The notes below the pieces were generated by a model that did not search any database, was not told the DNA's origin, and saw only the letters and a program-made list of their open reading frames with translations. Of a DNA stretch of 64,000 nucleotides, positions 1-7,400 are shown piece after piece. The position numbers and the translations under genes were made by a program. The stretch is from CAKOSP01 sp044432745 (GTDB lineage: Bacteria > Bacillota_I > Bacilli_A > RF39 > UBA660), in the NCBI GenBank assembly GCA_044432745.1, contig JAWXUH010000001.1:186001-250000 (forward strand), read 5' to 3'. The stretch's first letter is position 1; every line of letters begins with the position of its first letter.

Positions 1-2333
1 TAGTAATAGAAGAAGAAGAAGAAGAAGAAAATAATGTAGTATTAAGTACTAAAAAAGAAAAAGTTATTGTTCAAGAAAGTCATAGTGATCTTGATATAGA
101 AGTATCATCTAATGAAGGTAATAATGAATCTATTGATTATAAAAATAATTCAAAAGATGAATACATTACTGATAATTCGGATATCCAGATGAAAACTGGT
201 GTTGCTTTAGTAGTTTTAGCTATCATTATATTTGCTACAACAACATGGTCAATAATGAGCGTAGGATTTAAAATATTTACAATATTCTCTACCTCTGTTT
301 CTTTCTTCTTAATATCTAAATTTGTTAAGGAGAAGTATAATCTTAATAAAACTGCTATTACTTTTTATAATTTAGGTAGTTTGGTATTACCTCTAACAGT
401 TTTGTCTATGGGTTATTTTGGTCTTTTTGACTCAATTCTACCTTTAGGATATAAAAGTTCATATTTCACACAATTTATTATGGCTTTAATATTTGGAATT
501 TGTTCTAAATTAGGATACAATATATTTAAAATTAATGCCTATATAACTAGTACTCTTGCAACAAGTTTTCTTTCAGTATTCTTGCTTGTAATGTTTGTTA
601 CTGAAGATTTTAAATTTAGTTTACTAGCTTTAATTCTTTATACTACTGGATTTATTACATATAAAATAGAAAAGAAGAATGAAAATTTATACAACTTACA
701 TGCTATAAGTAATCTTTGTTCTTTATTTGTTATACTTTCAATATTGATAGACTTTGATAATATTTTCTTTTTAATATCTACTAGTACATTAATACTATTT
801 ATCTTATATACTGTTAGCGATATATTTATTAAAAAGTCTTATAATAATGATATAGTTAAATTTATATATCCTTTTATTATATTTATATTAGGTCTATGTG
901 AACCAAATTTTTATCTACAATTTATTATAATAATTGAATCTGGACTTTGTTTAGCATATCAATATAAACAATCTAATAATGTTGTTATTCCTTATATGTT
1001 ATCTATATTATCTTCAATATTATTCTTTAATCAAATTCAGACTTTCAATATCAATATTTATACGTTCATGTTATATTTCTTTGTTTATTTTATTTGTATT
1101 TGTATACTTTTATTTAGAAAGAAAGAACACTTACCTGCTACGTTATTGATTACATTATTGTTTCTTAGATTATACGGTTATGATTTTAATATAGATCTTA
1201 TTTTAACCTTCTCAATGTTAGCTATATATGCAATATCATATAAAAATATTTTTGCCTATTTTGCAGGTTTAATAGTATTTAATTCTATTCCAATTCAAAT
1301 ATTGAATTTAGCTAATTTTAACTTATTTTATGATGCTAAAGTATATATATACACTTTTATTGTTTTAGGTTTATTAAACTATGGTTTAACTTATATTTTA
1401 CCTCATAAAGGTATATCAAGATTTTTCTCAATTTCATTTACATTAATTGGTTATGTTACTTTATTCTTATTTGTTAACTATACTACTATAGATTTATTAT
1501 TTATACTATTATTTGCAGCAGCATTTAATTATATGGCTATTAAAGATAATTTATTTACTGTTACGTTTGTTACAAATTTTTACTTAACACTTTTAATTAT
1601 TGATCATTTAGAATATTATCTTAATGACCTTAATATGTATATACTACTAATATTTATAGGTTTTGCATATATGTATTTTGGAAGAAAAATTTATAGTAAA
1701 CTTATATCTATAGAAACTAAAAGTCTTAACATAGATTACCTTTCATTACTAAGTTTTATTTTCTTTCAAAAAGCATATTTTATTCATAATCAATATTTAG
1801 ATTTTATTGTAACTGGATTAATGATTTTATACTTTGCTAATCTATTTAATAGACAAAATAAATTTATAGATTATATAACTTTATTCTTAGGTGGTATTAC
1901 TACAATTAATTTACTAGTTGATCAACCATTTATTGTTATAGACAGACTATTTGAATTAGAATATACATTTATTTGTATACTTGGAGTTTTATGGTTAGTA
2001 CATAACATCGTTAAAAAGAAATACAATGATTCTCTTATGTTTCTAATTAGTTTCTCTTTTTCAACAATGATTATAGTACTTCTGTTTAATGTAATATTTG
2101 GAAATGAATTTTTTGACCTTTGCTTCTTATTTATAAATATGATTATCATGTTTATTATTGCTAATAATAATGAATCTAAATTTTGGTCTAAATTTTCACT
2201 AGCAATTATATGTATATTGATATTCTATGAAACATATGATTTCTGGACTTCAATAGCTTGGTGGATTTACTTATTATTTGCTGGTCTTACACTTATTGTT
2301 ATATCAGCTAATAAAGAAAAAAATAGGAAATAA
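1..2333 (+). CDS. Polytopic membrane protein of unknown function (5' end outside window)
   Basis: The reading frame is open from base 3 to the window edge, so the gene starts upstream. The first internal ATG is at 189, but the preceding 62 in-frame codons look coding: an acidic stretch starting with a run of seven Glu, then Ser/Asn/Asp-rich sequence, with no ribosome-binding site before 189. From about codon 65 onward the protein is almost continuous hydrophobic segments, roughly twenty or more predicted membrane helices, with short Lys/Asn-rich loops. It ends in a final helix and a basic tail (NKEKNRK). I do not recognise a family; the build (soluble acidic N-terminus, long multi-helix body) resembles uncharacterised Firmicutes integral membrane proteins. 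It is convergent with ispH and shares a terminator with it. Confidence 0.75.
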   Translation, partial: VIEEEEEEENNVVLSTKKEKVIVQESHSDLDIEVSSNEGNNESIDYKNNSKDEYITDNSDIQMKTGVALVVLAIIIFATTTWSIMSVGFKIFTIFSTSVSFFLISKFVKEKYNLNKTAITFYNLGSLVLPLTVLSMGYFGLFDSILPLGYKSSYFTQFIMALIFGICSKLGYNIFKINAYITSTLATSFLSVFLLVMFVTEDFKFSLLALILYTTGFITYKIEKKNENLYNLHAISNLCSLFVILSILIDFDNIFFLISTSTLILFILYTVSDIFIKKSYNNDIVKFIYPFIIFILGLCEPNFYLQFIIIIESGLCLAYQYKQSNNVVIPYMLSILSSILFFNQIQTFNINIYTFMLYFFVYFICICILLFRKKEHLPATLLITLLFLRLYGYDFNIDLILTFSMLAIYAISYKNIFAYFAGLIVFNSIPIQILNLANFNLFYDAKVYIYTFIVLGLLNYGLTYILPHKGISRFFSISFTLIGYVTLFLFVNYTTIDLLFILLFAAAFNYMAIKDNLFTVTFVTNFYLTLLIIDHLEYYLNDLNMYILLIFIGFAYMYFGRKIYSKLISIETKSLNIDYLSLLSFIFFQKAYFIHNQYLDFIVTGLMILYFANLFNRQNKFIDYITLFLGGITTINLLVDQPFIVIDRLFELEYTFICILGVLWLVHNIVKKKYNDSLMFLISFSFSTMIIVLLFNVIFGNEFFDLCFLFINMIIMFIIANNNESKFWSKFSLAIICILIFYETYDFWTSIAWWIYLLFAGLTLIVISANKEKNRK

Positions 2334-2340
2334 TATATTA

Positions 2341-2376
2341 AAAAAAGAATGTTAATTTTATATAACATTCTTTTTT
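2341..2376. terminator. Bidirectional intrinsic terminator between the membrane protein gene and ispH
   Basis: Stem GAATGTTA (2347-2354) pairs with TAACATTC (2363-2370). It is flanked by six A and six T, so a U-tract follows the hairpin in both directions. The ispH stop codon lies in the loop. Confidence 0.85.
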
Positions 2377-3206
2377 ATTTTTTCTATTACTTTTAATACT
2401 GTATCTTTAGATGTACTTGCTCCTGCCATTACACCTATTTCTCCAAATATTTTTTCTAAATCTATATCTTTTTCATTTTCTACACTCATAGTATTTTTAC
2501 AATTTTCTAAAGCTATTTTATATAGTTTAGTTGTATTTGAACTTTTTTTACCACCTACTATAATCATAGTATCTACTTTTTTAGATAACTCTTTTACTTC
2601 TTCTTGCCTTTCACTTGTTGCACTACATATAGTATTTTTTGTATAAAAATCTATGTCTTTTTCCTTTAACTTTAATTCTAAATACTCTTTTACTTCTATA
2701 TAATTGTCATAATTATGAGTAGTTTGCACAATGAGTGCTATTTTTTTATTTGTGTTATTATCTAAGAATTTTTCTATATCATCTTTATTTTCTACTATTT
2801 GACTTCCTTCACCACAATAACTTATAGTTCCTATATTCTCTGGATGTTTTTTAGATCCTAATAACAATATACTATATCCTTCTTTTTTTAATTTGCTTGC
2901 TAGATTATGTATTATTAAAACTTTAGGACAAGTATAGTCATATATTTTTATTTTTTTATTTTCTAAATAACTATATACTTCTTTTGTTGTTCCATGAGCT
3001 CTTATTATTACCTTATCTATGGCTTCTTTTTCACTTTCTATAATATTTAATCCCAAACTTTCTAATTCGTTTATTACGTCTTGGTTATGGACTATTTCAC
3101 CTATTATATCTATCTTTTTTTCTTCCTTTAATATTTTTTTAGTACTATTTACAGCATTTTCTACTCCATAACAAAATCCCGCATTTTTACCTACTATTAT
3201 TTTCAT
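2358..3206 (-). CDS. ispH: 4-hydroxy-3-methylbut-2-enyl diphosphate reductase (IspH/LytB)
   Basis: Last enzyme of the MEP isoprenoid pathway: it reduces HMBPP to IPP and DMAPP with a [4Fe-4S] cluster in the cytosol. The 282-residue length is normal. The three cluster cysteines are visible: Cys12 in AGFCYGV, the one in YDYTCPKV, and the one in NTICSATSERQ. The family signatures IVHN, RAHG, TTHN and GGKKSSNT are also present. The ATG at 3206 is preceded by GAGGT at good spacing. dxs, the first MEP enzyme, lies at 22338-24170, so the window encodes both ends of the pathway. Confidence 0.96.
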   Translation of the reverse strand: MKIIVGKNAGFCYGVENAVNSTKKILKEEKKIDIIGEIVHNQDVINELESLGLNIIESEKEAIDKVIIRAHGTTKEVYSYLENKKIKIYDYTCPKVLIIHNLASKLKKEGYSILLLGSKKHPENIGTISYCGEGSQIVENKDDIEKFLDNNTNKKIALIVQTTHNYDNYIEVKEYLELKLKEKDIDFYTKNTICSATSERQEEVKELSKKVDTMIIVGGKKSSNTTKLYKIALENCKNTMSVENEKDIDLEKIFGEIGVMAGASTSKDTVLKVIEKIKKNVI

Positions 3207-3221
3207 ATTACCTCACTTCTT

Positions 3222-3249
3222 TTAAAAAAAATACCTTATGGTATTTTTA
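3222..3249 (-). terminator. Intrinsic terminator after thyX
   Basis: Read on the minus strand, AAAATACC, a four-base loop and GGTATTTT form a hairpin followed by a U-run. It overlaps the thyX stop codon and lies just before the ispH ribosome-binding site. Confidence 0.75.
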
Positions 3250-4650
3250 TTTTTCTTCTATTATTATTTTTTTATTTGGATATGGATTTTTACAACATTC
3301 AAACTTTTCAGGACATATTCCTGTTACTGCGCAGTTTGCTCCTACTATTTTACTATAATATTCACTATGTTTCTCTACAATATCTACCATATCTTTAAGA
3401 ATTTTTCTTATTTCCCACTGTGCTTTTCTACATACTCTTAATGATGAAACATGCTTAAATGTATCTCCACTAAATGTAGCTGTTACATTTACTTGATTAC
3501 AACTTAGTGCAAAATATACCAAATCTTCTTCTCTTATTCCTGAATCTTTAAATTTATTGTATAAATCTATATTAGATTTATATATATCTTTAAATAACTT
3601 TAATAATTTTTCATTGCTAGATATTGATTCTGGTATTATATATCTTTCTAAACATAAATTTGGTACAAAATCAGGTATTGATAAAGCCACTCCTCTATGT
3701 CTTGTAATATGCGTTAAATTAGCAAATGATATAGTAAATTGAAATTTTAAACTTATTGTTTTTAAATCACTTTTTACATAATCATCATTTATAGCTCTAA
3801 ATAACTTAGGCATAAATGTTGAATCCTCTTTAGAAAGTGTTTTTAACTGTTTTTTTGCAGTATCAATATCTACTTGTTTTATTCTAGATATAGCATTTAT
3901 TGCTATAGTTTCATCTATTTTACTAAACTCTGATTCATTTATCGCTACTGTCTTACAATCAGATATATTTTTATTAGGTATATAATTATTTATTACATCT
4001 TTTATAGGATTCTCATCTTTATATTTTACATTTTCCAATACAGAATCAATGTATGGTGCAACTTTAGATACTTCTTTATGTAGTTTTTCTCCAAACTCTT
4101 TTGCCTCTTTCATATGACTATATGATCCATATTCAAATAAATTTATTATTCTTATTAATTCTGTTGCATCAGCTCCGAATAATATTTGACTATAAAAACA
4201 ATACGGCAATATATATCTTGCATCTTCTACTTTTATACCTTCGTCAACAAATACTTGATATGCATCAAATAACCTATCCATATTTTCATTATATTCTTTT
4301 AATAACTCTTTTTTATTTTTACCTTCAAATGATGGTTTATAATATTTCTTTTCTGCAAAATTTGCTTCTCTTCTAGATTTAATTGTCAATGAACAATATC
4401 TTGATTCTATCAATAATTGTTCTATCATAGGCGTTACATCTTCTATAGCAAAATTAAAATATACATGATCTATGATCGATGTATGTCCCATCCCTACTAC
4501 TTTTTCAACAAAATTAATATTTTGTTCTTTTGTTTTACCTTTTGACATATTATATACATCACTTACTGTTCCATTTGCTCTTGATAATCTCCCCGCGCAA
4601 GATGATATTACATCGTTATTTCCCGTTTTACCTATTAATTTTATTTTCAT
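3247..4650 (-). CDS. thyX: FAD-dependent thymidylate synthase, tandem (double-length) ThyX
   Basis: Makes dTMP from dUMP with flavin chemistry. It has 467 residues, about twice the usual ThyX length of 220-250. The N-terminal half carries a ThyX-like core (GMGHTSIIDHVYFNFAIED around 53-71, then RYCSLTIKSRR near 84-94, a divergent form of RHRxxSxNxxSxR). The C-terminal half repeats it: FQFTISFANLTHITRHRG near 303-320, and SSLRVCRKAQWEIR near 402-415, which matches the C-terminal ThyX region, ending in a Cys-rich tail (CAVTGICPEKFECC). Two ThyX-like units are thus fused in one chain, as in some Firmicutes. Which half holds the functional flavin and dUMP sites cannot be settled by eye. No thyA is seen in this window. 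Confidence 0.88.
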   Translation of the reverse strand: MKIKLIGKTGNNDVISSCAGRLSRANGTVSDVYNMSKGKTKEQNINFVEKVVGMGHTSIIDHVYFNFAIEDVTPMIEQLLIESRYCSLTIKSRREANFAEKKYYKPSFEGKNKKELLKEYNENMDRLFDAYQVFVDEGIKVEDARYILPYCFYSQILFGADATELIRIINLFEYGSYSHMKEAKEFGEKLHKEVSKVAPYIDSVLENVKYKDENPIKDVINNYIPNKNISDCKTVAINESEFSKIDETIAINAISRIKQVDIDTAKKQLKTLSKEDSTFMPKLFRAINDDYVKSDLKTISLKFQFTISFANLTHITRHRGVALSIPDFVPNLCLERYIIPESISSNEKLLKLFKDIYKSNIDLYNKFKDSGIREEDLVYFALSCNQVNVTATFSGDTFKHVSSLRVCRKAQWEIRKILKDMVDIVEKHSEYYSKIVGANCAVTGICPEKFECCKNPYPNKKIIIEEK

Positions 4651-4740
4651 ATTATACCCTACCTCTCAATTTATATATACTATATCATATTTTTAGATCA
4701 TTAATAAATATTTTTATAGGATTAATACATTTATTTACAA

Positions 4741-4766
4741 AAAAAAATTAAGACTCTTATCTTAAC
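4741..4766 (-). terminator. Intrinsic terminator after the 154-aa unknown gene
   Basis: On the minus strand TTAAGA (complement of 4760-4765) pairs with TCTTAA (complement of 4748-4753), followed by a run of U. The stop codon lies in the loop. Confidence 0.75.
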
Positions 4767-5221
4767 TTTTCTCCTAATACTATTTTTAAATATTCATCTT
4801 GATCTTTCGGAACAATTATATCACTTTCTGTTCTTGATACTTCTAAAAATCTAAAGAAATCAGACTTAAACAAATCTACGTTTGTCATCAAACTATATTT
4901 TTTATTTTGATCTTTTATATTTTCTATAAAAGCTGATTCTCCAAATTTTTTTATCATTTCTATAATAATTGAAGGACCTCTACCATCTAAAAATAACAAT
5001 GCAGCAAATGTGCTTACCTCTGATAAATTATTATCACATATTGACTCAAATTCTTCTAACTCAAAGAATGCTACGTTATTTCCATATGAATAAAACCAAA
5101 AACTTAATAATTCTTTTATTCTTTCTTCTACTATTGTATTACAATCAAACTCTACTTTTCTATTACTTCTATCTTTGTCCCAATTTTCTTTTATAACTTT
5201 AAATTCAATATCACTTTTCAT
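4757..5221 (-). CDS. Hypothetical protein, 154 aa
   Basis: I do not recognise a family. It is a soluble, acidic, helical-looking protein with no signal peptide or membrane segment. Aromatic-rich patches (LLSFWFYSYG, FFELEEFES) and a LFLDGRGPSIIIEM segment stand out. It sits 66 bases downstream of the cpsC-cpsD-cpsB cassette on the same strand and could be co-transcribed, as no terminator is visible in the gap. It ends in its own terminator, so thyX is a separate unit. Confidence 0.7.
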   Translation of the reverse strand: MKSDIEFKVIKENWDKDRSNRKVEFDCNTIVEERIKELLSFWFYSYGNNVAFFELEEFESICDNNLSEVSTFAALLFLDGRGPSIIIEMIKKFGESAFIENIKDQNKKYSLMTNVDLFKSDFFRFLEVSRTESDIIVPKDQDEYLKIVLGEKLR

Positions 5222-5287
5222 AACATAATCCCCCTAAAAATTTAAATTTCATTTATACTATCATAAGATTATAATATTTACAAGTTT

Positions 5288-5986
5288 TTATTTTTTTGTA
5301 TTTATTATTTCTTTTATTAGAGTATCACTCATTATTTTAAATTTTTCTTCTGAAATGTATTTTAATATTTTCTTTTTAACTTTGCTAAAATTTTCTAATA
5401 CATACATATCAGTATGTTGGTCTAGAGAAAATATATCTATTAAATTTTCTTTTAACATTTTTTTTACTGTTTTATTTACTTTTTTCCCGTAATAACCTAC
5501 AAAACTACCATAACTACTTTGAAATAATACACCTTTTTCTTTAAAATAATTTATTCTATTTACGTCGTATTGATAATACTCATATCTTTCTGGATGAGCT
5601 ATAATAGGTATTAAATTTGCACTTAATATCTCTTCTATGTAGTCTTCTATTAATGAATAATAAATATCAAATGGAAATTCTATCAATATGTATTTTCCAC
5701 CGTTTATAGTACTTACTTTACCTTGTTTTATATTGTTTAATATATCACTATCAATAAATACTTCATTACCGTATGATAAATCGATATTTTTATTTTTAAG
5801 TTCCTCTAGTAATTTTTCTTTGGTTTTATTATCTGCAATATAATCATATTTTTTGTAATAATGCGGAGTTAAACACATTTCTACAAAACCTACTGCATAT
5901 GCTTTTTCTAATATTTTTTTTGATTCTTCTATCGTGTTTGACCCATCATCAATACCTGGCAATATATGCGAATGTAAATCTCTCAT
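5288..5986 (-). CDS. PHP-family tyrosine-protein phosphatase (CpsB/YwqE type)
   Basis: Metal-dependent phosphatase that removes phosphate from the partner BY-kinase. It has the CpsB features: the opening MRDLHSHILPGIDDGS metal-binding motif, LTPHYY, a conserved NEVF segment (the family GNEI), and IIAHPERYEYYQ followed by QSSYGSFVG. Its 232 residues are slightly short for the family. The start overlaps the cpsD stop by one base, so it is translationally coupled. It is the third gene of the cassette; no capsule polymerase or glycosyltransferase follows. Confidence 0.9.
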   Translation of the reverse strand: MRDLHSHILPGIDDGSNTIEESKKILEKAYAVGFVEMCLTPHYYKKYDYIADNKTKEKLLEELKNKNIDLSYGNEVFIDSDILNNIKQGKVSTINGGKYILIEFPFDIYYSLIEDYIEEILSANLIPIIAHPERYEYYQYDVNRINYFKEKGVLFQSSYGSFVGYYGKKVNKTVKKMLKENLIDIFSLDQHTDMYVLENFSKVKKKILKYISEEKFKIMSDTLIKEIINTKK

Positions 5987-6645
5987 TATTTATACTCGTA
6001 ATATCTACTCTTGTTTTTAGGTGCTTTATTAGCTACAATACCAATCAAATTACACTCTACTGATTCTAACGATTTTTTTGCCGATATTAACATATCTGTT
6101 GTTGTTGTATTAATTGCCGAAACTAGTACTGTCATGTCTACTTTTTTTGATAATATTATTGAATCACTTAACCCTATTACAGGAGTTCCATCTACAATTA
6201 CTACATCATATTTATTTTTTAAATCTTCTATTATAATATCAGATATTTTATATGTTAATAATTCTGATGGATTATAAGGTACTTTTCCTCTTGGAATTAT
6301 ATCTAATTTATCGTATTCTGTATGAATAATAAAATCTTCTATTTTCCCAACCTCATTTGTTACTAATAAATTACTCATTCCAAGTAAATTATCTACATCA
6401 AATATTTTATGAACTCTTCCTTTTCTAAGATCACAATCTATTAAAATAACTTTTTTATTTAACTGAGCAAATGCTATTGCTAAATTACTTGATATAAAAC
6501 TCTTACCTTCTCCAGGTACTGAAGATGTAATTAAAATACTACTACTTTTACTAGTTTTAAAATGCTCTATAGATGTTCTAACCATTTTTATAGATTCTGT
6601 TGAATATGATTTTGGATTATAATGTACTATCAATTCTTTATTCAT
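5986..6645 (-). CDS. Bacterial tyrosine kinase, cytoplasmic ATPase module (CpsD/CapB type)
   Basis: BY-kinase that autophosphorylates on a C-terminal tyrosine cluster. The 219-residue protein shows Walker A (SSVPGEGKSFISSNLA, about 42-57), Walker A' (VILIDCDLRKG, about 70-80), Walker B (VVIVDGTP) and the tail SRYYEYK with a short Tyr cluster. It needs a membrane activator, which CpsC (6638-7315) supplies. The gene overlaps cpsC by eight bases and cpsB by one. Confidence 0.92.
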   Translation of the reverse strand: MNKELIVHYNPKSYSTESIKMVRTSIEHFKTSKSSSILITSSVPGEGKSFISSNLAIAFAQLNKKVILIDCDLRKGRVHKIFDVDNLLGMSNLLVTNEVGKIEDFIIHTEYDKLDIIPRGKVPYNPSELLTYKISDIIIEDLKNKYDVVIVDGTPVIGLSDSIILSKKVDMTVLVSAINTTTTDMLISAKKSLESVECNLIGIVANKAPKNKSRYYEYK

Positions 6646-7315
6646 ACATACCTCCTTTTACCGATAATATAGGTACTGCACCTAATATTGGTAATCCTGT
6701 TAAAGACTCTATTTGTTCCACTGTTTTTATAGTATTATTAAATGAGAATTTTAATGCAAGAAATAATGCACTTATTAATATAGCAGCTGCAAAATAAATC
6801 AAAACATCTTTTACTATATTTATGTTATAAGCATTTGTTGCTGTTGATGCTGCATCTAATATTTTTACGTTCTCTATTTTGTATAATTCTGTTATTTCTT
6901 CTGTGAATATCTCTGTTAACGTTGTTACTATTAGTTTTGCTAAATCTGCATCTGTATGTTTCACACTAATTTTAATAACTTCTGTTCCAGATACTGAAGT
7001 TACTTCTATTAATGAATTTAATATTTCATACGTACCACTTAAATTTAATTCATCAATTGTATTTTCTATAACCGTTCTACTTTTAATTACCTCTTTATAT
7101 GTATCTACTAGATTTTGATTAAATGTTAACTCCGAAGATGATGTTAACCCATTTTCTGTTGCTAATACTATAGTAGATGTAGATTCGTACATTGGTACTT
7201 TAAAATATAACGAATACGGTATTCCTACTGCAAACACTACAATTGTTATTAATATAAAATAAATTACATTGTCTTTTAAAAATTTAAAAATTTCTTTTAA
7301 ACTAATCTCTTCCAT
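6638..7315 (-). CDS. Wzz/CpsC-type polysaccharide co-polymerase and kinase activator
   Basis: Membrane partner of the BY-kinase. It has 225 residues with a first membrane helix at about 13-35 (NVIYFILITIVVFAVGIPY), an extracytoplasmic alpha/beta domain, and a second helix near 170-190 (VLIYFAAAILISALFLALKF) followed by a cytoplasmic tail. In CpsC/CapA proteins this tail binds and activates the kinase. First gene of the cpsC-cpsD-cpsB unit, with its own sigma-A promoter. Confidence 0.9.
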   Translation of the reverse strand: MEEISLKEIFKFLKDNVIYFILITIVVFAVGIPYSLYFKVPMYESTSTIVLATENGLTSSSELTFNQNLVDTYKEVIKSRTVIENTIDELNLSGTYEILNSLIEVTSVSGTEVIKISVKHTDADLAKLIVTTLTEIFTEEITELYKIENVKILDAASTATNAYNINIVKDVLIYFAAAILISALFLALKFSFNNTIKTVEQIESLTGLPILGAVPILSVKGGMYE

Positions 7316-7342
7316 AATTTTTCCCCTTTTATTTATAGTTTA

Positions 7343-7371
7343 ATTTTAACACATTTTTGTTACTTTTTCAA
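7343..7371 (-). promoter_or_regulatory. Sigma-A promoter of the cps cassette
   Basis: On the minus strand: -35 TTGAAA (7366-7371), 17-base spacer, -10 TAAAAT (7343-7348) preceded by TGT, an extended -10. It lies about 28 bases before the cpsC start. Confidence 0.6.
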
Positions 7372-7372
7372 T

Positions 7373-7400
7373 AAAAAAAAAGATTAATTTTTTAATCTTC
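7373..7400 (-). terminator. Intrinsic terminator after smc
   Basis: AGATTAA (7381-7387) pairs with TTAATCT (7392-7398). A run of nine T follows on the minus strand. It overlaps the smc stop. Confidence 0.8.

Noticed and set aside
9..29. GAA-GAA repeat as a microsatellite or phase-variation tract
   Set aside because: It is in frame and codes a Glu run in an acidic linker. It is trinucleotide and short, and no start codon depends on it in the visible sequence.
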